Shown one piece after another: positions 29,472 through 37,025 of a DNA stretch of 54,649 nt; within the stretch, counting starts at the first letter, position 1; each line of letters begins with the position of its first letter. The notes beneath the pieces were generated by a model. That model worked only from the letters and a program-made list of their open reading frames with translations, searched no databases and was not told where the DNA came from. Source of the DNA: Puniceicoccaceae bacterium. Lineage in GTDB: Bacteria > Verrucomicrobiota > Verrucomicrobiia > Opitutales > Coraliomargaritaceae. The translations under genes and the position numbers were made by a program. The stretch spans positions 1 through 54,649 of the forward strand of contig JAKVCM010000017.1 in assembly GCA_022448605.1 (NCBI GenBank). The letters run 5' to 3'.

Positions 29472-30247
29472 ATGAGTATACGCTTTTTGTCCCTGATAAT
29501 GAAATCCTTCTCGCCAAACTTGATTCTATGCCTCGTCTCTGTGGGCTGTGCGGTTGAGCAGTCAGCTAGTAATGGGGATATTGAGCCTTTTTTGCACTGG
29601 TTACTCGATGACGGCGAGCGCCTCGAAGACGTGCGTTTCGCTGAAGTCGCTGAAGCCGTTTCCAGTTTCAAGGTCTTGCCCGTTGATACTAATAGAGAAG
29701 TGGATGCGGCTATACTGAGGCATCTGCAGGCATCTGCAGGCATCTGCAGGCATTGCTCGATGCGATGCTAATAGAATTGGTGAAACCGGAGAATCCGATC
29801 CATGCAGTAGACCGAGTCAACAAGATCAGCCGTCATATCGAAGACTTCCTATTATGTCGTTTAAATGCTGCCGAGGCTTATGAATGTTCGATCCCAGCCA
29901 ATGCGGCGGGTCTAACCCAACGCTCTGGCTACCAAGACCTCCGTTTGGTTCATACGGCTAGCGAACGCGTCTTTTACATCGATCCAAAAGTTTATAAATT
30001 GGGTAGTGAGACGAGTAGTTTTCGCAGCTTTTATTTTGAACCAAAATTTGAGACAAATAAGATTTTAGACAACGCCAGTCATTTGATTGTTGGTATCGCG
30101 CACTCGGGTAAGTTGGATGGCCGATGGCATTTGGATACGTGGAAGGTGATTGATTTGATCAACTTCCGTGTGCGGCTAAAAGCTGTGTTCCAGTTAAGCA
30201 ATCGTGAGTTGTATAGGGACGATACAGTCCTAGGCGGGAGCCAGTAA
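29472..30247 (+). pseudogene. Secreted protein gene interrupted by a 10-bp repeat frameshift
   Basis: Two overlapping frames form one gene. The first (29472-29771) encodes a signal-type N-terminus (L-I-L-C-L-V-S-V-G-C-A-V) and stops after 99 residues. The second (open from 29753 or earlier, to 30247) encodes the remaining ~164 residues. The shift occurs at three tandem copies of a 10-bp unit. With one copy the frame reads through as L-R-H-L-Q-A-L-L-D-A-M-L; with four copies it is also open, with ten extra residues. Thus the three-copy form is off. The product is unknown; its C-terminal half (L-I-V-G-I-A-H-S-G-K) is not recognised. Decay, phase variation or an assembly error are all possible. 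Confidence 0.7.
29718..29753. repeat. Three-copy 10-bp tandem repeat causing the frameshift
   Basis: Unit CATCTGCAGG at 29721-29730, 29731-29740 and 29741-29750, flanked by partial copies (AGG before, CAT after). Copies are identical, so the expansion is recent or maintained by slippage. Confidence 0.97.
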
Positions 30248-30315
30248 TTACTAACGATCTTTTTTATGCCATTTTGTGTGGTGCAGTGCCAGCCAAAGCA
30301 AACTCAGTCGCTCGA

Positions 30316-31158
30316 CTATCCTTCCACTAATTCTATGCCCGTTTCGGTGATTTGAATACGCCGCTCTTTGTAGAGTTTACCCACACCTTGTTTGAAGGCC
30401 TTTTTGCTAGTGTTAAAAGTCGCGCGGATGTCTTCGGGGGTGCTTTTGTCGTTGAAGGGCATTTTACCGCCAGCGGCTTCGAGCTTTTTTAGGATGATTT
30501 GGCTCACGCCAGTTACGCGACCGTAACCGGATGGGTCTCGGCGGAGGTCGATTTTGCCGTCGTTGTGCACTTTTTTGATGTATCCCGTAAACTGGTCGCC
30601 GGGTTCTAGCACGTCGGAAGTCTCTTCGTGGTATAGTAGGCCGCGGTAGCGCTTATCAATGATCGACTTGAAGCCCTGGGGTGACTCGCCGTAGATAAGT
30701 ATTTGCACAGCATCGCCTACTTCGTACAGGGGCTTCTCGGGCGGTAGGTGATTGTGTAAGCGAGTGGAGGCGACGATACGGTTGGTGTAGTCGTCTACAT
30801 AAACAGCGACGACAGCGCCGTCACCTTTAGTGTAATGGACGTCACCTTGCTCGCGGTAAGGTAGCAGCAAATCTTTACTTAAGCCCCAGTCGAGGAAGGC
30901 TCCGGCGCTGGGGTGAACGCTGACTACCTCGAGATATGCGAATTCACCGACCTTTGCGAGAGGAGTTTCGGTGGTGGCGACAAGTCGGTCTTCGGAGTCG
31001 TTATAGACGAAACACTCGACTCCCGAACCGACAGTCACCTCGGGCATGACATAACGAGTGGGCATGAGGATTCTATCATGCTCTCCACCATCGAGGTAAA
31101 GGCCGTGGTCGCTCTTTTCGAGTACTTTGAGGGTGTTGTATTTTCCGATATCGGCCAT
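30316..31158 (-). CDS. cvfB: S1-domain RNA-binding protein, CvfB/YitL family
   Basis: A 280-residue protein of the CvfB family. It has three consecutive S1-like beta barrels (about 1-65, 67-135 and 140-215: V-G-E-F-A-Y-L-E-V and [14 protein letters not shown] mark the second). A C-terminal winged helix follows (about 225-280: [14 protein letters not shown]). Family members bind RNA and influence virulence-related or general gene expression in Gram-positive bacteria; the role here is unknown. It follows the prenyltransferase gene on the minus strand after a 158-bp spacer that has strong inverted repeats. Confidence 0.85.
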   Translation of the reverse strand: MADIGKYNTLKVLEKSDHGLYLDGGEHDRILMPTRYVMPEVTVGSGVECFVYNDSEDRLVATTETPLAKVGEFAYLEVVSVHPSAGAFLDWGLSKDLLLPYREQGDVHYTKGDGAVVAVYVDDYTNRIVASTRLHNHLPPEKPLYEVGDAVQILIYGESPQGFKSIIDKRYRGLLYHEETSDVLEPGDQFTGYIKKVHNDGKIDLRRDPSGYGRVTGVSQIILKKLEAAGGKMPFNDKSTPEDIRATFNTSKKAFKQGVGKLYKERRIQITETGIELVEG

Positions 31159-31202
31159 ATTGTTATTTGTGCTTTAAATTCTGACTCAGTTCATTGTGTA
31201 AG

Positions 31203-31301
31203 CCCTCCCGATCGCTCAGCAGGTATGCTCTCCCTGTCAGAAGAGAACTTTCTAGCCCCCTTTTGTATGAATAGGGAGGTCGACTTACCCGACAGGGAGA
31301 G
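31203..31301 (-). promoter_or_regulatory. Structured leader before cvfB with alternative pairings
   Basis: A perfect 11-bp inverted repeat (31228-31238 with 31291-31301, C-T-C-T-C-C-C-T-G-T-C) encloses 52 nt. A second complementary pair, C-C-T-C-C-C at 31204-31209 and G-G-G-A-G-G at 31274-31279, interleaves with it. The two cannot form together except as a pseudoknot. No T-run follows, so it is not a simple terminator. It lies in the transcript leader of cvfB. It matches no riboswitch class that I can recognise. Confidence 0.4.
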
Positions 31302-31316
31302 TCTATTGTGAATTTA

Positions 31317-32201
31317 TTAGTTAATACGAGTCTCTAACTCGCGGACGAATTCGAGTAATATTTGATTCTTACCACCAAGGGATTCGAATGCACTTAGGGC
31401 GGCTTCAGTGTGACGTTTGGCTTCGGCTTGGGCGCCTTCGATACCGTGGAGGGCGACGTAAGTAGATTTAGCTGCTGCGGCGTCATTACCGACGGGTTTA
31501 CCTATGGTTTCAGAGTCGGAGGCGGCGTCAAGGATGTCATCGACTATCTGGAAGGACAGACCTAGATGATACCCAGCGTCTTGCATGTGCTGAATCTGTG
31601 TTTCGCTTGGCTGTGAAAACGCGAGCCCCATCTTTAGGGCCGATGTTATCAGGGCTGCGGTTTTATTTTCATGGATGAAGCGTAAGGTTGCGGCTTCGAG
31701 TGGTTTAGCTTCGTTTTCGATGTCTTCTTGCTGTCCGCCAATGAGCCGCTCACTTCCGCTAGCCTCGGCGAGCTCAGCGATTAGGTAGGTTGCAAGTGTG
31801 GGGTGGTCGCTATACCCACGGGCGAGTAGTTGAAAGGCGTAGGTAAGTAGGGCGTCGCCTGCCAATATGGCGGTGGCTTCATCGAATTGCACATGGCAGC
31901 TAGGCCGACCGCGGCGCAATTCACTGTCGTCGATCGAAGGCAGGTCGTCGTGAATGAGTGAATAAGTGTGCAAGCACTCAATGGAGACGGCAGCGGCGAT
32001 TGGATCAGCCTCGGAGGGAAAAAGATCGTAAGCGGCAAAGAGCAGGGATGGGCGAATGCGCTTGCCGCCTGATTCCATGGAATAGCGCATGGCGGTATGC
32101 AGTCTAGCTGGTCGCGTTGCGGCGTGAGGCAGGAGTTGGTCGATGCCGCTTTCAACCCGTGCACGATAAGCTTCTAATTTTTCTTTTAATGCGAGATTCA
32201 C
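31317..32201 (-). CDS. ispA: Farnesyl/geranylgeranyl diphosphate synthase (polyprenyl synthetase)
   Basis: Condenses isopentenyl diphosphate with allylic diphosphates to make C15 or C20 prenyl diphosphates for quinones and the undecaprenyl carrier. The 294 residues contain both aspartate-rich motifs: H-D-D-L-P-S-I-D-D-S-E-L-R-R-G (first, with the two-residue insertion of bacterial short-chain enzymes) and F-Q-I-V-D-D-I-L-D (second). G-G-K-R-I-R-P and G-K-P-V-G-N-D also fit. Chain length (C15 versus C20) cannot be fixed from sequence alone. It is upstream of cvfB on the same strand and divergent from the DUF4013-like gene. Confidence 0.92.
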   Translation of the reverse strand: MNLALKEKLEAYRARVESGIDQLLPHAATRPARLHTAMRYSMESGGKRIRPSLLFAAYDLFPSEADPIAAAVSIECLHTYSLIHDDLPSIDDSELRRGRPSCHVQFDEATAILAGDALLTYAFQLLARGYSDHPTLATYLIAELAEASGSERLIGGQQEDIENEAKPLEAATLRFIHENKTAALITSALKMGLAFSQPSETQIQHMQDAGYHLGLSFQIVDDILDAASDSETIGKPVGNDAAAAKSTYVALHGIEGAQAEAKRHTEAALSAFESLGGKNQILLEFVRELETRIN

Positions 32202-32226
32202 TGCGATAGCTTATGTTATACTTTTT

Positions 32227-32835
32227 ATGAAGGAAATACCAATATTTGAAGAAGTTTTTAATCGCCTGATCAAATTACCAGGATTTGGATTTAAATTTTT
32301 AATCGGCGGGCTTCTGTCTTTTGTGCCGATTGTGAATATTTTCGCCTTCGGTTATCTGTATCGCTTGTCGCGTGCAGTCCGCAAATCAGGCCAGCCCGTT
32401 TTACCTGCATGGCACGACTGGTCGGGGCTCTTTCTTGATGGACTGCGCTTCTCGGTCGTCTGGTTGGTCTATTGGCTACTGCCAATTTCGCTAGCGTCTT
32501 TAATCGCTTTGCTGATGCCTTTTGTTTTCCTGGGAGCGCTGAGTAGTATTTTCTTTTTAACATCAGTGCTTCTCTCGACGGTTCTCTTTAGCTCCGCGCT
32601 CTACCGCTACAATATGCAAAAGAACTTTAAGGACCTGTTGGACCCCTGGTTAATCATTAGAATGACTGGAATGGAAATGCCTCGTTTGATTCTACCGGGC
32701 TTCGTTTTCCTTGGTTTCCTAGTCTTACTTCAGCCGTTCTATGGTTTTGCTATTTTTGGTGGTTTCCTTCTGTTAATCACTTTCACTAGTCTCCGCTATC
32801 GTAGCATAGAGGTAAACCCATCCGTATCTTTTTAA
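32227..32835 (+). CDS. DUF4013-like membrane protein
   Basis: A 202-residue integral membrane protein. Hydrophobic segments lie at about 22-45, 70-125 (two to three helices) and 153-190. The pattern G-G-L-L-S-F-V-P-I-V-N-I-F-A-F-G-Y, followed by R-A-V-R-K-S-G-Q and L-P-A-W-H-D-W, resembles DUF4013 proteins, whose function is unknown. It starts 25 bp from the divergent ispA, leaving little room for separate promoters. It may be co-transcribed with the downstream small ORF and secreted protein gene. Confidence 0.7.
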   Translation: MKEIPIFEEVFNRLIKLPGFGFKFLIGGLLSFVPIVNIFAFGYLYRLSRAVRKSGQPVLPAWHDWSGLFLDGLRFSVVWLVYWLLPISLASLIALLMPFVFLGALSSIFFLTSVLLSTVLFSSALYRYNMQKNFKDLLDPWLIIRMTGMEMPRLILPGFVFLGFLVLLQPFYGFAIFGGFLLLITFTSLRYRSIEVNPSVSF

Positions 32836-32850
32836 TTTAGCTGACTACTT

Positions 32851-32946
32851 ATGGCACTTACAAATGCTGAAAAATTGTTTGGTTACTTTGGCGTTTATAT
32901 CTGTGCTATGCTGATGGTATCTGTTGGTGCATTAATTGGCCTTTAA
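32851..32946 (+). CDS. Possible 31-residue membrane peptide
   Basis: A short frame (ATG 32851, TAA 32944-32946) between two same-strand genes. The product begins M-A-L-T-N-A-E-K-L-F-G and continues as one hydrophobic helix (F-G-V-Y-I-C-A-M-L-M-V-S-V-G-A-L-I-G-L). The gaps to its neighbours are 15 and 19 bp, so it fills the space exactly as an operon member would. No clear ribosome site is visible, which lowers confidence. Confidence 0.4.
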   Translation: MALTNAEKLFGYFGVYICAMLMVSVGALIGL

Positions 32947-32965
32947 TTTGCGCTAGCCGCTCATA

Positions 32966-34120
32966 ATGCCACAAGTCGTTTCCAGAACTTTTGTCCTTCT
33001 ACTTCTTACTCTTTGTGGGAGTGGGGCGATCGCCCAGCAAGCGCTACCGGGCTTACGCTCAATGGGAAATGATCGCTTTGATGTGGTCGGCCTGCACTTG
33101 CGTTCTGTCTCTTATGTGAACGAGCTTAGCGCATTTAGTATTCAAATAGCTGAACGTTATCTCCCAACAAAAGGTATGGCTTTTCCGTCGAATATTTTGA
33201 TCAGTCTGAGGCCTGAAGCATATGTCGACTTCGAGGGCGACTACCGTATCCGCATTGCCGAGCGCGGGTCTGTTCAAGTGGATCTGCTTTGGGAAGATTC
33301 AATGACACTCGAACGTACCTGCTACGCCATATCGGAAGCTTTACTAGTCCAGTATTCAGTCTTCAACTATGGCATTGAAGCCGCTAATCAGCTCCGTTCA
33401 TGGACCATTTCTGCCTTGGCGAATGATGTCTACCTCAAGCTTCGTCCTGCGAAATTTGTAGATTTATTGAAAGCGGCCCAAGAGGCGGAAGTCTCAGAGT
33501 TAAATAGAATCCTTGAACCTTCACGCTCAGAATTGGCTGTTCCAAGCGCTGCGGGCTATTGGCTACTACAAACTATGAAATCAGGCAGTTTGGAGCGCAC
33601 CGTCTTAAGTAGCCTCTATCAGCAAGCAATCGCTGGTATCGATATCGAGGAAGCACTCGCCGCTGCTTTATGGGCTAATCAGCCGACCGCTGAATTACTG
33701 CCCGTTCAAACCTGGTGGGAGCAGCAATTGGGTTTTATATTAAGCCAAGAATACGAAGTCGTCGAAACGATGGAAGTCTCGCGTGAATGGTTAGCTATAT
33801 TGGGTCGCTTTGATACACGTCTCAACCCAGGGTCGCAGGAAGCAACAGAGGAGCTCAAGCTGGATTTACGTGCTATTTGGACGCATCGAGCAAAATCCGA
33901 GGTTCAAGAGCTAATACAGGCACGCTACGAAATTCTTCGTCTCCGAATGGCTCGTATCAACCCGGCCTATTACAACACGGCACATTCTTTAGGTGTTCTC
34001 TTTGAGTGCATTTTAAATGATGAATTGGCTCATAAATATCTCCACTCGCTCACAATCTATCTGAGTGAATGGGTAGATACCAAAGAGATGCAGGAGTCGT
34101 TAGAAAATATACTAAATTAA
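32966..34120 (+). CDS. Secreted protein, function unknown
   Basis: A 384-residue protein I do not recognise. A signal peptide (R-T-F-V-L-L-L-L-T-L-C-G-S-G-A-I-A-Q) is probably cleaved after about residue 24. The mature part is mixed alpha/beta at first (to about 130) and then mostly helical, with acidic helices. No enzyme motif, cysteine pair or repeat is obvious. It is the last gene of the + strand run from 32227 and is followed by a strong terminator after a 150-bp AT-rich tail. Confidence 0.6.
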   Translation: MPQVVSRTFVLLLLTLCGSGAIAQQALPGLRSMGNDRFDVVGLHLRSVSYVNELSAFSIQIAERYLPTKGMAFPSNILISLRPEAYVDFEGDYRIRIAERGSVQVDLLWEDSMTLERTCYAISEALLVQYSVFNYGIEAANQLRSWTISALANDVYLKLRPAKFVDLLKAAQEAEVSELNRILEPSRSELAVPSAAGYWLLQTMKSGSLERTVLSSLYQQAIAGIDIEEALAAALWANQPTAELLPVQTWWEQQLGFILSQEYEVVETMEVSREWLAILGRFDTRLNPGSQEATEELKLDLRAIWTHRAKSEVQELIQARYEILRLRMARINPAYYNTAHSLGVLFECILNDELAHKYLHSLTIYLSEWVDTKEMQESLENILN

Positions 34121-34274
34121 TATAATATACTTAAGTCATTATGTAATAATGATTAAGGTATATATTTATATTTAAGTAAAAAAAGTGACGGGAAAATTGA
34201 ACGCAGATACAATTGTAGCGTCTGTTTAACTATATTGTTTTGTAATTCTTTACTTAATGTTTGTTGTTTATAAT

Positions 34275-34305
34275 GCGCCGTTCCTTCTGGAACGGCGCTT
34301 TTTTT
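34275..34305 (+). terminator. Strong intrinsic terminator
   Basis: Perfect 10-bp GC-rich stem (34275-34284 with 34289-34298), a T-T-C-T loop and seven T. It ends the transcript of the 32966 gene and insulates ilvE. The 154 bp between stop codon and stem are AT-rich and hold no visible frame. Confidence 0.93.
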
Positions 34306-34409
34306 CGGTAAATTGTCGAGTAGCTGGTATTGACTACTTGCTATGTTGACCCGTAAATCTCACAAGGGGACTAGACAAAACCACTCCAGCAATCAATATC
34401 GCGAGCTTT

Positions 34410-35276
34410 ATGAAAATTTACCTAAACGACCAATTAGTCGATGCCTCAGAGGCCAAGGTCTCTGTGTTCGATCACGGCTTACTCTATGGTGATGGTATTT
34501 TCGAAGGAATCCGCCTCTACAACGGCTGCGTTTTCAAACTAAAGGAGCACCTTGAACGCCTTGAATACTCGGCTAAGTCAATCATGTTAGAGATGCCTTG
34601 GACGCGTCAGCAAATATCCGACGCTGTCTGCGAAACCTGCCGAGCTAATGGCCTTAAAGACGGCTACATCCGCCTCGTCGTCACTCGCGGTGTAGGCAAC
34701 CTTGGCCTATCTATTAAAAATTGCGACAAGCCACAACTCATCGTAATCGCAGATACGATTCAACTCTACCCGCAAGAGTTTTATGATAATGGTCTTGCCA
34801 TAATAACCGTACCGACTCGACGCTGTAATCCAGCCGCGCTACCACCTTCGGTCAAATCGCTGAATTATTTGAACAATATTCTCGCCAAGATCGAAGCGCA
34901 ACACCTCGGTTATCATGAGGCGATAATGCTCAACGACCAAGGTTATATCGCCGAATGTACTGGGGACAATGTCTTTATTATTCATAAAGGTGAGCTCATC
35001 ACGCCATCCGCTAGTGCTGGTGCCCTCAAGGGTATCACCCGCGATACTGCATTGGAGATTGCTGACGAAATTGGCATCCCTTGGCGAGAGGCCAACATGA
35101 CGCGCTACGACGTCTGGGTGGCGGACGAACTTTTCCTCACTGGAACAGCTGCAGAGATCGTTCCTATCGTCGAGGTTGACGCCCGCAAGATTGGCGATGG
35201 CAAGCCCGGTGAGATCACCACTAAATTCCTGGAAGCCTTCCGCCGTCGTGTTAGTCTTGATGGCACAAAGATCTGA
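34410..35276 (+). CDS. ilvE: Branched-chain amino acid aminotransferase (class IV)
   Basis: PLP enzyme that transfers an amino group between glutamate and branched-chain 2-oxo acids, the last step of Leu/Ile/Val synthesis. The 288 residues open with V-S-V-F-D-H-G-L-L-Y-G-D-G-I-F-E-G-I-R, typical of class IV. The PLP lysine is in K-S-L-N-Y-L-N-N-I-L, and E-C-T-G-D-N-V-F-I and L-T-G-T-A-A-E-I-V-P complete the fold. D-amino acid aminotransferases share the fold, but the opening block and the ilvC/ilvH genes elsewhere in the window favour IlvE. It lies 140 bp before mcsA with no terminator visible between. Confidence 0.88.
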   Translation: MKIYLNDQLVDASEAKVSVFDHGLLYGDGIFEGIRLYNGCVFKLKEHLERLEYSAKSIMLEMPWTRQQISDAVCETCRANGLKDGYIRLVVTRGVGNLGLSIKNCDKPQLIVIADTIQLYPQEFYDNGLAIITVPTRRCNPAALPPSVKSLNYLNNILAKIEAQHLGYHEAIMLNDQGYIAECTGDNVFIIHKGELITPSASAGALKGITRDTALEIADEIGIPWREANMTRYDVWVADELFLTGTAAEIVPIVEVDARKIGDGKPGEITTKFLEAFRRRVSLDGTKI

Positions 35277-35416
35277 TAAGCTTACCTCGCTTAGAGATTG
35301 GCACAGTTTATGCAAATTGCTTTCAATTCAACGTAAACTTACAAAACAACCAGGTTATCCAAAGTTAAAATGTGCTTTTGCTTTGCGATTTTGAAAGTCA
35401 GCGTTATTATTAAATT

Positions 35417-35926
35417 ATGTCTGAAAATTTGAAATGTAGTCATTGCAATAAACCCGCAAACGTCCATCTGACTCAGATCGTCAATAACAAGATTATCAAA
35501 GTCGATTTATGCGAGTCTTGTGCGCAGGCTAAGGGAGTCACTGACACAGAGGGTTACTCTCTTGCGGACCTTCTATCTAAGACCAATCTTACTCTCGATA
35601 AAGGTGAAGCTAGGGTCGCTTGCCCCGATTGCGGATTGACTACTGCGGACTTTCGCCGAACAGGTCGACTCGGATGCGCTGCCTGTTATCGTAGCTTTGT
35701 AACATTGTTGCAACCAGTTCTGGAGGACATGCACGCAGGCACCGCGCACAAGGGTAAGATTCCTAAGGTCGCGCTCTCTCGACAGACCAGCATGGCTAAG
35801 CTAAATGACCTCGAAAATGCGCTTCATCGGGCCATTGCTGAGGAAGCTTACGAAGACGCAGCTAAATTTCGCGACGAAATCCAAGCTTACAAAAAGGCCG
35901 CAGAATACGAGGCCATCCAGTCATGA
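35417..35926 (+). CDS. mcsA: McsA-like zinc-finger activator of protein arginine kinase
   Basis: A 169-residue protein with four CxxC pairs: C-S-H-C at 7-10, C-E-S-C near 35, C-P-D-C near 73 and C-A-A-C near 91. These form the zinc-binding part. A C-terminal UVR motif (about 130-165: A-K-L-N-D-L-E-N-A-L ... Y-E-D-A-A-K-F-R-D-E-I) follows. This layout matches McsA, which binds and activates the kinase McsB. The last four bases overlap the mcsB start (ATGA), giving translational coupling, and clpC follows. The order equals the Firmicutes ctsR-mcsA-mcsB-clpC operon without ctsR. Confidence 0.92.
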   Translation: MSENLKCSHCNKPANVHLTQIVNNKIIKVDLCESCAQAKGVTDTEGYSLADLLSKTNLTLDKGEARVACPDCGLTTADFRRTGRLGCAACYRSFVTLLQPVLEDMHAGTAHKGKIPKVALSRQTSMAKLNDLENALHRAIAEEAYEDAAKFRDEIQAYKKAAEYEAIQS

Positions 35927-37011
35927 TTGAGTCCATCATTAATTCAGACAAAGCTGAACTGACGCAAAATACTAAAAAGGGCGCTCCTGTAGTCCTCAGC
36001 ACACGCGTGCGCTTGGCTCGTAATCTACTAGACGCCCCATTTCCTGAGCGTGCCAGTATGGCACAGCGTAGTGACGTAATGGCTAAATGTGCCAATCAAA
36101 TTGCCGATCTTTCGCAAATGAAAAATGGCGCTTTTTTTGATGTTGCCGAACTTTCTCAGTTAGAAAGACAAGTTCTCCTTGAACGCCATCTTATCAGTCG
36201 GGAACTCTGCGATTCTAAATCTGGCTCCGGTGTTTTTATCAATAAAGATCAGACTTGTTCAGTCATGATCAACGAAGAGGACCATCTTCGCATCCAATTC
36301 CTCAAGACTGGCTTTAGTTTGCGTTCCGTCTGGAAGCAAATCGACCGATTTGATTCTAGCTTGGAAAATGAGCTCGACCTCGCTTTTTCTTCTGAGTTTG
36401 GCTATCTCACAGCATGCCCAACAAACTTGGGTACCGGCCTACGTGCCTCTGTAATGTTACATCTTCCTGGACTCGTAATTTCTAGTAATATGGATAAGGT
36501 CATACGCGCAGTCAATCAACTCGGCATCACCGTGCGCGGCCTCTTTGGAGAAGGCTCCGATGCGACTGGCCACGTTTTTCAGATATCAAATCAACAGACC
36601 TTAGGTGAGAGTGAGGAAGAGATTCTGTCCCGTTTAGGCAGCGTATTCAAGACCATCATCGATCACGAAATTAATGCCCGTTTTAAATACTTAGAAGAAA
36701 ATTGCGCCTGTTTGCTCGACCAGATCGGGCGCGCTTTTGGAGTGTTGAAAAATGCCTACGTAATTAATTCGAACGAGGCCATGAATTTGCTCTCTCTAAT
36801 GCGCTTGGCTGTCGATCTTGAGATGCTGCCCGAGGTTAATCGCTCTGATATCGACAGGCTTTTCATCGAGTGCCAGCCTGGTCATATTCAATACGTCGCA
36901 GGAGAAGGCATCGAGCCTGATGCCCGTGACCTCTGCCGTGCGAAGACGTTGCGCGAAGAATTTGCACAATTACCCGCACTTGATTTTGACAAGGTTAACA
37001 AACTAGGTTAG
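35923..37011 (+). CDS. mcsB: Protein arginine kinase McsB
   Basis: Phosphoguanidino kinase that phosphorylates arginines in proteins, marking them for ClpC-ClpP. The 362 residues begin with V-V-L-S-T-R-V-R-L-A-R-N, and the guanidino-kinase core has C-P-T-N-L-G-T-G-L-R-A-S. The C-terminal pArg-binding motif R-D-x-x-R-A is intact as R-D-L-C-R-A at residues 335-340, which is characteristic of McsB and absent from metabolic arginine kinases. It overlaps mcsA by 4 bp and precedes clpC by 14 bp, so the tagging and degradation steps are encoded together. Confidence 0.95.
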   Translation: MIESIINSDKAELTQNTKKGAPVVLSTRVRLARNLLDAPFPERASMAQRSDVMAKCANQIADLSQMKNGAFFDVAELSQLERQVLLERHLISRELCDSKSGSGVFINKDQTCSVMINEEDHLRIQFLKTGFSLRSVWKQIDRFDSSLENELDLAFSSEFGYLTACPTNLGTGLRASVMLHLPGLVISSNMDKVIRAVNQLGITVRGLFGEGSDATGHVFQISNQQTLGESEEEILSRLGSVFKTIIDHEINARFKYLEENCACLLDQIGRAFGVLKNAYVINSNEAMNLLSLMRLAVDLEMLPEVNRSDIDRLFIECQPGHIQYVAGEGIEPDARDLCRAKTLREEFAQLPALDFDKVNKLG

Positions 37012-37025
37012 TTTACACTCTATTT

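Noticed and set aside
29718..29753. Programmed ribosomal frameshifting at the 10-bp repeat
   Set aside because: No slippery heptamer or downstream pseudoknot is evident, and one-copy or four-copy states explain the frame better.
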